From CAYRMV01 sp964425255 (GTDB lineage Bacteria; Bacteroidota; Bacteroidia; Flavobacteriales_D; Crocinitomicaceae), in the NCBI GenBank assembly GCA_964425255.1, contig CAYRMV010000094.1, forward strand, positions 1 to 13,226: a stretch of 13,226 bases of DNA, given 5' to 3'. Both the position numbers and the translations under genes were made by a program. Below, piece by piece: positions 6,529-13,226 of the stretch. The notes under the pieces are model-generated. The model searched no databases. It was not told where the DNA came from and worked only from the letters and a program-made list of their open reading frames with translations. Numbering within the stretch: the first letter of the stretch is position 1; the number at the start of each line of letters is the position of its first letter.

Positions 6529-7557
6529 ATGAAAAAATTGATCGATTTGCGTTCTGATACCGTTACAAAGCCATCACAAGCTATGCGTGAATGCATGCTG
6601 AATGCACCAGTTGGAGATGATGTCTTTGGAGAAGACCCAACCGTTAATCAATTGCAGGAAAAAGTGGCGGCCTATTTTGGAAAAGAAGCTGCGCTTTTTT
6701 GCAGTTCGGGAACGCAAACGAATCAAATTGCGATTAATGTCCATGTAAAACCGGGTGGAGAGGTGATCTGTCACGAAGACGCACACATTTATAAATACGA
6801 AGGTGGAGGAATTGCCAAAAATTCGGGTGCATCAGTGCGTTTGTTGCGTGGGAATCGCGGTCGAATCACAGCAACTGAGGCCGAACAATGGATCATGCCG
6901 GATGATGTGCATTTTCCCGTTACCCAGTTGCTGGCGTTAGAAGATACAGCCAACAGAGGTGGTGGTGCTATTTACGATTTCGAAGAAATCAAGCGTTTCC
7001 GTGCTTTGGCGGATAAATACAACTTGCCCCTGCATTTAGATGGTGCCCGCATGATGAATGCTCTTGCTGAAAATGGGGTGGATCCGAAAATTTATGCCGC
7101 TCAATTCGATTCGATCTCCTTGTGTCTGTCGAAAGGACTTGGAGCTCCGGTAGGATCGCTCTTGATCGGTTCCAAAGATTTTATCCATCAAGCACGACGT
7201 GTTCGTAAGGTACTCGGTGGTGGTATGCGACAAGCAGGGATCATCGCTGCGGGAGCTTTGTACGCTTTTGAAAACAATGTGACTCGCCTCAAAGAGGACC
7301 ATCAGCGTGCCAAAATACTGGAAAATGCCTTGCTAAATCATGCTTGGGTTGAATCTGTGTTTCCTGTGGAAACCAACATTGTGATCATTGTCTTAAAAGA
7401 AGCGGAAAAACGCGATGCGATCATTCAACAACTGAAGGAAAATGGTGTGTTAACTGTTGCTTTTGGACCTGGAATGATCCGTATGGTGACCCATTTAGAT
7501 ATAGATGATCCGGCAATTGAGTTTGTTCATGATGCATTGAAAGCGATCAAATCATGA
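6529..7557 (+). CDS. ltaE: Low-specificity L-threonine aldolase (PLP enzyme)
   Basis: A 342-residue fold-type I PLP enzyme that cleaves L-threonine or L-allo-threonine to glycine and acetaldehyde in the cytoplasm. Family hallmarks are all visible: 'LRSDTVTKPSQAMRECM' (7-23), 'GDDVFGEDPTVNQLQ' (29-43), 'ALFCSSGTQTNQIAI' (55-69), His86 in HEDAHIYKYEGGG (the histidine stacking on the PLP ring), 'LHLDGARMMNA' (168-178) with Asp171 and Arg174, and 'LCLSKGLGAPVGSLL' (198-212) with Lys202 as the PLP-binding lysine. Length is normal for the family. It is the first gene of a unit of four; its stop overlaps the next start by four bases (ATGA at 7554-7557). The three genes after it do not look metabolically related, so the link may only be transcriptional. 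GATC is much denser here than in the preceding block. Confidence 0.95.
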   Translation: MKKLIDLRSDTVTKPSQAMRECMLNAPVGDDVFGEDPTVNQLQEKVAAYFGKEAALFCSSGTQTNQIAINVHVKPGGEVICHEDAHIYKYEGGGIAKNSGASVRLLRGNRGRITATEAEQWIMPDDVHFPVTQLLALEDTANRGGGAIYDFEEIKRFRALADKYNLPLHLDGARMMNALAENGVDPKIYAAQFDSISLCLSKGLGAPVGSLLIGSKDFIHQARRVRKVLGGGMRQAGIIAAGALYAFENNVTRLKEDHQRAKILENALLNHAWVESVFPVETNIVIIVLKEAEKRDAIIQQLKENGVLTVAFGPGMIRMVTHLDIDDPAIEFVHDALKAIKS

Positions 7558-8192
7558 ATTACTTGTTTGTTGGCATAGTCGTGATCTTATTGGCTGCGTG
7601 CTCGGAGTCTTCAGAAACGGTGGCTTTCGATGACTTGGCTCCGGATGATGCAACCGAGATTACGAAGAAGGAGCTTGTAGATTCCACCGAAAAGCGCTTC
7701 GAACGGCCAAAAGCAAGTGTGTTTTTGGGACTTGGAGATAGTTTATTTCACGTACAAAAATGGCACCGTTGGGATACGCTGTTATTTGCTGATCGCTTTG
7801 GTCCGGAGAAAAGTGAAAAGTGGATTGCCATGAATGATCAGGATAGCTTAGTATTGTTGTATTATCGATTCAAGGACAGTTTACGTGTGAAAAATGCGTT
7901 TTACAATTGGTTGGATTGCTTCGGAGATCCTTGTAGATCATTCAAAGTGGGAGATAACTGGCGTTTTTCAAGACGAAATAGTCTAACCTTGGTTGGTCCG
8001 AACGAATTGATGATCATCGAATCTGACAATGCCATACCGACCGATAAATTGCGCAAGATCTGGCAAAAAGATCCTAAAAAAGAATATTGGCTGTACCTGA
8101 TCGACGCCAAAAAAGGCAAGAAAACGGAATGGAAGCGCATCGAAAAAGGAGAAGAACGAGCAATAGTAATGTGGAATGAAGACAGTAAATAG
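7554..8192 (+). CDS. Predicted lipoprotein of unknown function
   Basis: A 212-residue protein. The N-terminus 'MNYLFVGIVVILLAACSES' is a lipoprotein signal with lipobox LAAC, so Cys16 should be lipidated after cleavage and the protein anchored in the envelope. An acidic linker (20-48) precedes a compact domain (~52-210) rich in Trp, Lys and Asp, with patterns such as 'VQKWHRWDTLLFADRFGPE' and a possible disulfide pair Cys122/Cys127 (DCFGDPC). I do not recognise a family. The start overlaps the aldolase stop by four bases and the end overlaps the next gene by 17 bases, so translation is probably coupled on both sides. It is a hypothetical Bacteroidota-type lipoprotein; the lipobox is firm, the role is not. 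Confidence 0.85.
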   Translation: MNYLFVGIVVILLAACSESSETVAFDDLAPDDATEITKKELVDSTEKRFERPKASVFLGLGDSLFHVQKWHRWDTLLFADRFGPEKSEKWIAMNDQDSLVLLYYRFKDSLRVKNAFYNWLDCFGDPCRSFKVGDNWRFSRRNSLTLVGPNELMIIESDNAIPTDKLRKIWQKDPKKEYWLYLIDAKKGKKTEWKRIEKGEERAIVMWNEDSK

Positions 8193-8499
8193 AGGGTATA
8201 TCTTGGTGGAACCGCGCCAAGCGTTTTGCGATTGGGCAAAGTTGAACGACGAAGAATTTGATTTCGATGAAAACGACGACCTGGAAGGCAGTTTGTACCT
8301 GATCGAAGAGGATTTCATGGAATACGAACCGCTCATAGAGGCACATTTTAAAAAGATTTTTAAAAACGAATGTCTGGCGATTGTTGACGACGAAGAAAAT
8401 TTACCGAAGGCGACACTCGAATTATTTCTAGAGTGGTTTAACGTGCGCGTTGGAGGAAGCGTTTTTGATACACAAAAACAACCATTAATAGCAGAATGA
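8176..8499 (+). CDS. Small acidic cytoplasmic protein, unknown function
   Basis: A 107-residue protein beginning MKTVNRGYILVEPRQAFCDW. No signal peptide or membrane segment is present. It is strongly acidic, with clusters such as DEEFDFDENDDLEG (25-38), EEDFMEYEP and VDDEENLP. Aromatic residues recur in 'FCDWAKLN' and 'LELFLEWFNVRVGG', and the pattern suggests a small folded alpha/beta domain. The ATG at 8176 lies within the last 17 bases of the lipoprotein gene, and the next gene starts one base after its stop, so it is embedded in the operon; no later ATG occurs before 8308. I do not recognise a named family. The acidity could suit binding to a basic protein, RNA-binding partner or metal, but that is a guess. 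Confidence 0.8.
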   Translation: MKTVNRGYILVEPRQAFCDWAKLNDEEFDFDENDDLEGSLYLIEEDFMEYEPLIEAHFKKIFKNECLAIVDDEENLPKATLELFLEWFNVRVGGSVFDTQKQPLIAE

Positions 8500-8500
8500 T

Positions 8501-8731
8501 ATGATTTTGAGAACTGTTCTATTTACAATTCTAACGGCGATGTTTGTTTCATGTGAAGATCCGATTTCCAGTGAAATGGACAAGCTAAATGATGCGATTG
8601 ACAAAAACACGCAAGAGATCGACAAGTTCATTCAGCAAACTGATTCGATTCCCGGGAAGATCAGTGATACTTTGCAGGAAACCAAAGATCGCGTAGTTAA
8701 GGATTTAATAGATAATGCCTTAGATCAATAG
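8501..8731 (+). CDS. Small coiled-coil lipoprotein
   Basis: A 76-residue protein. 'MILRTVLFTILTAMFVSCED' is a short lipoprotein signal with the Bacteroidota-type lipobox FVSC; Cys18 would be lipidated. The mature part (~58 residues) is helical with heptad-like hydrophobic spacing (MDKLNDAIDKNTQEIDKF, residues 25-42) and many charged residues, so a small helical or coiled-coil lipoprotein is expected. It recalls in size and design the small helical envelope lipoproteins such as Lpp, but there is no C-terminal Lys signature for peptidoglycan attachment, and I do not claim homology. It is the last gene of the aldolase unit, one base after the preceding stop, and converges on the CYTH gene. Confidence 0.78.
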   Translation: MILRTVLFTILTAMFVSCEDPISSEMDKLNDAIDKNTQEIDKFIQQTDSIPGKISDTLQETKDRVVKDLIDNALDQ

Positions 8732-8770
8732 GTCATATCGGGAACGCATTCCTAATTGCAAGATTCAGTT

Positions 8771-9220
8771 TTACTCCTTCACCAAATTCGAGTTGTAATA
8801 GCGGGGATCGTGACTAACTTCTTCTAATAGCCAATTCGGTTGCTCGAAGGCTTCCTGTTCGTTCTCTAATTCGATCTCGGCCAGGATCAGTCCCTCATGG
8901 CGACCGTGAAATACGTCTACATCCCATGTTTTGTTTGCCACCTGAATCGAATAGCGGTCTTTGGATAATTCCCATTTACAAAAATGATCCAGCAAATTGA
9001 TCGCATCTTCGTATGGAATTTCGTATTCAAACTCGGTGCGTGAGATACCTGAGGTTTTTCCTTTTATCGTCAGAAAACCCTTATCTCCCTTTGTCCGAAC
9101 CCGAACCGTTTGTCCGTTTTCGTCCATCAAATATCCTTGTCGAATGGACTTTGGCTCCAAATATTTCAACACCTCGTGGATCTCGTCCTTCACTAAAAAT
9201 TTGCGTTCTATCTCGATCAT
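8771..9220 (-). CDS. CYTH-domain protein (triphosphate tunnel enzyme family)
   Basis: A 149-residue protein that is almost entirely one CYTH domain, a beta-barrel tunnel acting on triphosphates. It opens MIEIERKFLV, with the defining ExExK motif (Glu3, Glu5, Lys7). Further family residues are RVR (40-42), 'FLTIKGK' with Lys53, 'SRTEFEYEIP' (60-69), KDRY (87-90), WDVDVF (99-104) and 'AEIELE' (114-119). Short stand-alone bacterial members cleave inorganic tripolyphosphate or, less often, thiamine triphosphate with a divalent metal; which applies here cannot be told. The open frame extends upstream to 9484, but that part overlaps the divergent gene and the ATG at 9220 places ExExK exactly at the N-terminus, as usual. 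It lies alone on the minus strand, 86 bases from the divergent deacetylase start. Confidence 0.93.
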   Translation of the reverse strand: MIEIERKFLVKDEIHEVLKYLEPKSIRQGYLMDENGQTVRVRTKGDKGFLTIKGKTSGISRTEFEYEIPYEDAINLLDHFCKWELSKDRYSIQVANKTWDVDVFHGRHEGLILAEIELENEQEAFEQPNWLLEEVSHDPRYYNSNLVKE

Positions 9221-9306
9221 GATGAACGAATATACGATTTTCTTAAAAGCTGCGTTGTTCTCGGAGTAGTGCATGTCACTTGGATAATGATTACCTTCGT
9301 TTTTCC

Positions 9307-10296
9307 ATGAAGATCGTTTTAAGCTTCGATTACGAATTGTTCTTTGGAACAGATCCCGGTTCGGTACACGCCTGTATGTTGGAGCCGACAGCTCGATTAT
9401 TGGATCTTGCCGAACGCTTTCAGATTCCGATGGTATTCTTTGTGGACGCAGGATTTTTGGTGAAGTTGGATGAATATCGAACACAGTTTCCTGAATTGGA
9501 AAAAGACGCTCATGCTATTCAAAATCAATTGAAACGTATGATCTCTTTGGGTTGCGCTGTTGAATTACATGTACATCCACATTGGGAAAAAAGTAGCTAT
9601 GTAAACGGGAAATGGAAGATTCAAACCGATGGTTGCTACAAACTTGCTGATTTTTCAAAAGGGGAAGCAGCATCCATTATACGCCGTTATTCGGATACCT
9701 TAGCACGCTGGTCTGGTCAAAAGCAATTAGCATTTCGTGCAGGTGGTTGGTGTGTACAGCCCTTCGATCATATCGGCGAAGTCCTCAATGAGTTGGGAAT
9801 AACAGTGGATTCCAGTGTATTCCCGGGAGGACGTTTTGAATCACCTCACTATGATTTCGATTTTACTGCTATTGCTCCTTTTTCAAGTTCGTATTCCTTT
9901 ACGAATAATGTCTGTATAGCCGAGAAGACTGGCGTATTTACCGAAGTTCCAATTTCCAGTTGGCGTTATTCGCCACTGTTTTATTGGCGTTTATACATTT
10001 CCGGTCGCTTAAATAAAGCTCGACATCGTATGTGGGGAGATGGGAATTTTCTCGCTCAGCCCGGACGAAAAAGATCTGTACTCACCAATTTTACTTGGAA
10101 TCATGTATCGTGTGACGGTTATTATGCCGGACAACTACTCAAACAAGCACAAGTATATCGTCAACTAAACGATGTGCCTTTTGTCGTGATCGGTCACCCG
10201 AAAGGGTTGAGTCGTTATGCCTTGGAAAAATTAGAGGATTTTATTCGGCATACATGTAAAACGGACGAATTCACTACTTTTCAGCCATGGAGTTGA
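9307..10296 (+). CDS. Polysaccharide deacetylase-like (NodB-fold) protein
   Basis: A 329-residue protein from ATG 9307; a TTG at 9280 is in frame but gives an unlikely extension. Motifs of the carbohydrate esterase 4/NodB family appear in order: 'IVLSFDYELFFG' (3-14) with metal Asp8, 'AVELHVHPHW' (84-93) with the metal-binding His motif (His88, His92), 'AFRAGGWC' (142-149) replacing the usual RxP motif, and 'VVIGHPKG' (293-300) with the late conserved His. No signal peptide is present, so it may act on cytoplasmic or membrane-side precursors or be bound to the envelope otherwise. The family removes N-acetyl groups from glycans. The layout resembles deacetylases found in exopolysaccharide clusters. 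It overlaps the acyltransferase gene by 10 bases, and the pair leads to a nucleotide-sugar dehydratase, so a surface-polysaccharide role is likely. Confidence 0.87.
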   Translation: MKIVLSFDYELFFGTDPGSVHACMLEPTARLLDLAERFQIPMVFFVDAGFLVKLDEYRTQFPELEKDAHAIQNQLKRMISLGCAVELHVHPHWEKSSYVNGKWKIQTDGCYKLADFSKGEAASIIRRYSDTLARWSGQKQLAFRAGGWCVQPFDHIGEVLNELGITVDSSVFPGGRFESPHYDFDFTAIAPFSSSYSFTNNVCIAEKTGVFTEVPISSWRYSPLFYWRLYISGRLNKARHRMWGDGNFLAQPGRKRSVLTNFTWNHVSCDGYYAGQLLKQAQVYRQLNDVPFVVIGHPKGLSRYALEKLEDFIRHTCKTDEFTTFQPWS

Positions 10297-11162
10297 TCTG
10301 GATCGAGCCGCATCAGGTGGACAAAGTGCGTTGGGATGCTTTATGTCAGAGGTATCAGGCTACCCCCTTTGTTCGTAGTGCTTATTTGGATGCTGTTTCG
10401 GAACAATGGGGATTGCTTTGGTCCGAAGAGCACAAAGCAGGAATGCCAGTACCTTTCACCGTTCGATTGAGCGTGCAATGCGTTGTTACTCCAACTTTCC
10501 TCCGATATGTCGAGTGGGTGGGAGGACACGTTGAACCGGGAGACATGTTGAATGCGTTGCAACAACGATTTAAATTTGGAAATTTAAACATCCGTCAACT
10601 CATTCCATCGGGCATTACAAAGCATTTTCAGGAATTACGGCCAACCGAGCATAAATTAAATCAGCAAGCCAAACGATCACTTAAAAAAGCAGCTAATTTA
10701 CAGGTGATCGAGCAGTGGGATCCGGAAAGGTTAATTCATTTGATAACCGATGAACTGGCGCATAGGATTCCGGGAATTGATGCCTATAGTTTGCCTAAAT
10801 TGCGCCAATTGGTTGCACAGCGAAGTGCTTTGAATATCCGGCAATTGAATGTTGAAGTTCATGGGAAATGGCATGGTGGGTTGTGGGTGCTGGTTTCTCA
10901 GGATCGATTGATCTATTTGAAGGGAACGTGTACTCCGGAGATCCGAAGTCAAGGAGGAATGTACGCCATGATCGCTGAATTGATCCGAATGGCAGAGCAG
11001 GACGGGAAACTTCTGGATTTTGGTGGAAGCAATGTTGAAAATGTGAGGCGCTTCAATTTGGCGTTTGGAGCAAGCGATGTACCTTATTCACAGATCGCTT
11101 GGAATCACGCTCCCCTTTGGTGGAATTTGCTGAGAAAATGGAAACAACGTCTACGCAATTGA
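10287..11162 (+). CDS. FemAB/GNAT-like acyltransferase
   Basis: A 291-residue cytoplasmic protein. The N-terminal half starts 'WDALCQRYQATPFVRSAYLDAV' split at 16-37, as in FemAB-type proteins. A basic helix 'LNQQAKRSLKKAANLQV' (124-140) matches the family's central element, and the C-terminal GNAT fold shows 'GKWHGGLWVLVSQDRLIYLKG' split at 193-213 and the hallmark 'LLDFGGSNVENVRRFNLAFG' (242-261). Related proteins transfer acyl or aminoacyl groups to peptidoglycan or sugar precursors and occur beside polysaccharide deacetylases in exopolysaccharide loci. The start lies inside the last 10 bases of the deacetylase gene, implying coupled translation and a shared pathway: deacetylation could free an amino group that this enzyme re-acylates. 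That chemistry is inference; the fold assignment is good. Confidence 0.78.
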   Translation: MELIWIEPHQVDKVRWDALCQRYQATPFVRSAYLDAVSEQWGLLWSEEHKAGMPVPFTVRLSVQCVVTPTFLRYVEWVGGHVEPGDMLNALQQRFKFGNLNIRQLIPSGITKHFQELRPTEHKLNQQAKRSLKKAANLQVIEQWDPERLIHLITDELAHRIPGIDAYSLPKLRQLVAQRSALNIRQLNVEVHGKWHGGLWVLVSQDRLIYLKGTCTPEIRSQGGMYAMIAELIRMAEQDGKLLDFGGSNVENVRRFNLAFGASDVPYSQIAWNHAPLWWNLLRKWKQRLRN

Positions 11163-11195
11163 CAGTGTTTTTGTGAAAACTAATGCGGCTTGCAT

Positions 11196-11225
11196 TTTGA
11201 ATCCACTGGGATAAGGCTATCTTTG
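11196..11225 (+). promoter_or_regulatory. Promoter of the nucleotide-sugar dehydratase gene
   Basis: TTTG at 11196-11199 and TATCTTTG at 11218-11225 are separated by 18 bases, a near-ideal Bacteroidota promoter; the -7 octamer is identical to that of rpmH (447-454). Initiation would fall near 11232, some 18 bases before the ATG at 11250. This shows the gene can be transcribed apart from the deacetylase/acyltransferase pair, and it decides the start codon, since an in-frame TTG at 11190 lies upstream of the promoter. Confidence 0.75.
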
Positions 11226-11249
11226 TTCAAAGCACTCAAAAAATACACG

Positions 11250-13124
11250 ATGTTTCCAAAAAAAAATATGCCGCGCTGGGTGATCATGATTCTTGATCTA
11301 TCACTTTCGGCAATTTCCCTCTTTTTGGCTTACATGATCCGATTTGATATCAAGGCAGAAGCCGATTTGTGGCAAACGGAGTGGGATATTTTAGTGAAAG
11401 CACTACCGGTTTTCTTTGCGGTTCGCTGGTTAGTGTTCTTTATATTCGGTATACACAAAGGTCTGGTTCGACATACTTCTACTTCGGATTTTAGGCGACT
11501 TTTTTTGGCGGTTTCTACCACTTCCATTTTGTTCTTTGCGCTCGGTTTTGTGCGCTTGGGGATCGATGGTTATTACCTGTTTCCGATCTCTGTGGTTGTG
11601 ATCGAATATTTGTTCTTTTTGTTTTTAGTGACCGTTTCGCGGTTCACGATCAAGTTGTGGTATTTGGAATCGACAAAAACGAAAGGAAATACCGTTAACG
11701 TGCTCATTTATGGTGCTGGAATCTCCGGTTTGATAGCTAAACGAACCATAGAAAAAGACGCGCGTATAGATTTCAAAGTGCGTGGTTTTGTAGATGATAA
11801 TAAAAAAATTGATGGTACCCGTATTGAAGGGGTGACGGTATATCACACGGATAAGTTAGAACATTTGCTGCGTACGGAGGAAGTTTCACAAGTTATCCTG
11901 GCAATTCAACAGCCGGATGAAGTCAATCGCAGTCGCGTTGTTCAGATATGTCTCGAAGCCGGTGTAGAATTAAAAAAAGTACCGAGTCCAAAAAGTTGGA
12001 TAAACGGCGAATTTTCTGCTAAACAGATCTCGCAGGTACGAATTGAGGACTTGCTTGGTCGTAAACCGATTGTCCTAAATCAAGAGGGGATCTTAGAGGC
12101 CTTGCGCGGACAAGTCGTCCTAGTCTCAGGAGCGGCTGGTTCGATCGGATCGGGCTTGGTTCATCAGATTGTTAAATACGCTCCGAAACAGTTGGTTTTA
12201 TTGGATCAGGCAGAATCTCCGATGTATGAATTGGAATTAGAAGTTCGCAAAGAATATCCGGAGATCGACCTACAAGTGGTCATTGGCGATGTGACCAATT
12301 TGGAACGGATGCGCCATTTGTTTTCGGTGTTTTCCCCGAATTGGGTTTTTCATGCGGCAGCATACAAGCATGTTCCGATGATGGAGGAGAATCCTTCGGA
12401 GGCCGTGATGACGAATGTGTTAGGCACGAAGCATTTGGTGGATTTGTCGATCGCTTTTGGGGTGCTGAAATTTGTCATGATCTCAACGGACAAGGCGGTG
12501 AATCCCACAAACGTCATGGGCGCAAGCAAGCGTATTGCCGAGATCATTGCGCAAAATGCCAATCAGCAAAAGAAAACACAGTTTATCACGACCCGTTTTG
12601 GGAACGTCTTGGGCTCGAATGGATCAGTGATCCCGTTATTTAAAAAGCAGATCGAGCAAGGAGGACCGGTGACTGTAACTGACGAACGTATCACCCGTTA
12701 TTTCATGACGATTCCGGAAGCTTGTCAATTGGTACTTGAAGCCGGAATTATGGGTCATGGAGGTGAGATCTTTGTGTTTGATATGGGGGAATCGGTAAAA
12801 ATAATTGATCTTGCAAAGAACATGATTCGCTTATCGGGATTGGAACTTGGGAAAGATATTGAAATTCAATTCACTGGTTTACGGCCTGGGGAAAAACTGT
12901 ATGAAGAATTGTTAAATGAAGCTGAAAACACCTTGCCAACACACCATCCGAAGATCTTAAAAGCGCGCGAACGCGAATTGCAGCCGGATGTTCAGGAAAA
13001 GATCAATGCTTTGTTGGGATTGATCGGTACAACAGATAATTTCGAATTGGTCGAGCACATGAAGCGAATCGTTCCGGAATTCATTTCGAACAATTCCGCA
13101 TTTGCTGTTTTAGATAAAAAATAA
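11250..13124 (+). CDS. Membrane-bound nucleotide-sugar 4,6-dehydratase (WbpM/PglF/CapD family)
   Basis: A 624-residue inner-membrane enzyme. Four hydrophobic segments (~9-30, 50-68, 83-104, 108-130) anchor it. A first Rossmann-like domain has 'VLIYGAGISGLIAKRTIE' (151-168). The second, catalytic extended-SDR domain has the NAD-binding 'VSGAAGSIGSGL' (292-303), 'GDVTNLERM' (346-354), 'FHAAAYKHVPMMEENP' (367-382) and 'MISTDKAVNPTNVMGASKR' (410-428). There the usual YxxxK is MxxxK (Met423, Lys427), the mark of the FlaA1/WbpM/PglF group that dehydrates UDP-GlcNAc to a 4-keto-6-deoxy sugar. 'TRFGNVLGSNGSVIPLF' and 'GLRPGEKLYEELL' complete the family pattern. The product feeds capsule, O-antigen or glycoprotein sugars such as bacillosamine or QuiNAc. 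Length suits the membrane-bound forms. The start at ATG 11250 is set by the promoter just upstream. Confidence 0.94.
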   Translation: MFPKKNMPRWVIMILDLSLSAISLFLAYMIRFDIKAEADLWQTEWDILVKALPVFFAVRWLVFFIFGIHKGLVRHTSTSDFRRLFLAVSTTSILFFALGFVRLGIDGYYLFPISVVVIEYLFFLFLVTVSRFTIKLWYLESTKTKGNTVNVLIYGAGISGLIAKRTIEKDARIDFKVRGFVDDNKKIDGTRIEGVTVYHTDKLEHLLRTEEVSQVILAIQQPDEVNRSRVVQICLEAGVELKKVPSPKSWINGEFSAKQISQVRIEDLLGRKPIVLNQEGILEALRGQVVLVSGAAGSIGSGLVHQIVKYAPKQLVLLDQAESPMYELELEVRKEYPEIDLQVVIGDVTNLERMRHLFSVFSPNWVFHAAAYKHVPMMEENPSEAVMTNVLGTKHLVDLSIAFGVLKFVMISTDKAVNPTNVMGASKRIAEIIAQNANQQKKTQFITTRFGNVLGSNGSVIPLFKKQIEQGGPVTVTDERITRYFMTIPEACQLVLEAGIMGHGGEIFVFDMGESVKIIDLAKNMIRLSGLELGKDIEIQFTGLRPGEKLYEELLNEAENTLPTHHPKILKARERELQPDVQEKINALLGLIGTTDNFELVEHMKRIVPEFISNNSAFAVLDKK

Positions 13125-13128
13125 CACC

Positions 13129-13226
13129 ATGATAGATCCATACAGATTACAAGTTCGATTTTCAGATTGCGATATGATGCAGCATGTCAATAATGCTGTT
13201 TATCTGAATTATTTTGAAGAAGCACG
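13129..13226 (+). CDS. Acyl-CoA thioesterase, hotdog fold (YbgC/FadM-like), 5' part only
   Basis: The first 32 codons of a gene cut by the right edge, starting four bases after the dehydratase stop. The visible part, MIDPYRLQVR then FSDCDMMQHVNNAVYLNYFE, carries the 4HBT signature (R-x-x-D-x-D-x-x-x-H-V-N-N-x-x-Y-x-x-Y-F-E-x-A-R) with the Asp13/Asp15 pair and His19 of the active-site region. Members hydrolyse acyl-CoA thioesters in the cytoplasm. The close spacing suggests co-transcription with the dehydratase, but a functional tie is not obvious. Specificity cannot be judged from this fragment. Confidence 0.85.
   Translation, partial: MIDPYRLQVRFSDCDMMQHVNNAVYLNYFEEA

Noticed and set aside
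7901..8346. Overlapping minus-strand open frames of 90-117 codons across the lipoprotein/acidic-protein junction
   Set aside because: They are low-complexity Ser/Phe-rich translations opposite Lys/Glu-rich coding sequence, a typical shadow of A-rich sense codons.
8732..8770. Bidirectional terminator between the convergent genes
   Set aside because: Only a four-pair stem (GGAA/TTCC) with no T-run on either strand is present; not enough to call.
9280..9306. TTG start for the deacetylase-like gene
   Set aside because: It would add nine residues of no known character; ATG 9307 begins directly with the conserved first strand and metal Asp motif.
9221..9484. Upstream extension of the CYTH gene by 88 codons
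   Set aside because: It overlaps the start of the divergent deacetylase gene, has no domain character, and the ATG at 9220 puts the ExExK motif at the N-terminus as in known members.

Overview
The window reads as chromosomal DNA of a Bacteroidota bacterium, most likely in the Flavobacteriales. Four things point there: promoters with the phylum's TAnnTTTG -7 element (exact at 365-372 on the minus strand, 447-454 and 11218-11225); a secreted protein ending in a type IX secretion (T9SS) sorting domain; Bacteroidota-style lipoboxes; and low GC. ELWxxDGT repeats together with this gene set suggest something near Fluviicola/Crocinitomicaceae, but that is inference. I see no tRNA, rRNA, CRISPR array, insertion sequence or origin, and no gene-free stretch over 300 bases.

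Layout. (1) 1-810: the 5' part of an ABC exporter subunit on the minus strand, divergent from rpmH, a 52-residue ribosomal protein gene with its own promoter and a clear terminator at 721-751. (2) 811-6331: a four-gene block of sensor histidine kinase, NarL-type response regulator, secreted ELWxxDGT-repeat protein and OmpA-family protein, closed by a strong terminator at 6397-6434. The kinase and regulator overlap by one base. A 96-base gap with an inverted repeat and a GATC cluster separates them from the secreted/OmpA pair, so the pair may be the target of the two-component system. (3) 6529-8731: a tightly packed unit of low-specificity threonine aldolase, a lipoprotein, a small acidic protein of unknown function, and a small coiled-coil lipoprotein. 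(4) 8771-9220: a minus-strand CYTH triphosphatase-like gene, convergent with unit 3 and divergent from unit 5. (5) 9307-13226: a surface-polysaccharide group of polysaccharide-deacetylase-like protein, FemAB/GNAT-like acyltransferase (overlapping by 10 bases) and a membrane-bound WbpM/CapD-type nucleotide-sugar dehydratase with its own promoter, followed by the 5' end of a hotdog thioesterase.

The most interesting part is the 811-6331 block. It codes for a complete sense-and-respond surface module and differs in composition from the genes after it: GATC is rare in it (about 14 sites in 5.4 kb of coding sequence, counted by eye) but common in the threonine aldolase (about 13 in 1.0 kb) and the dehydratase (about 24 in 1.9 kb). 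This could mark an acquired block, though the pattern may also reflect codon choice. Several starts are placed downstream of the longest open frame: 2625, 9220 (minus), 9307 and 11250.
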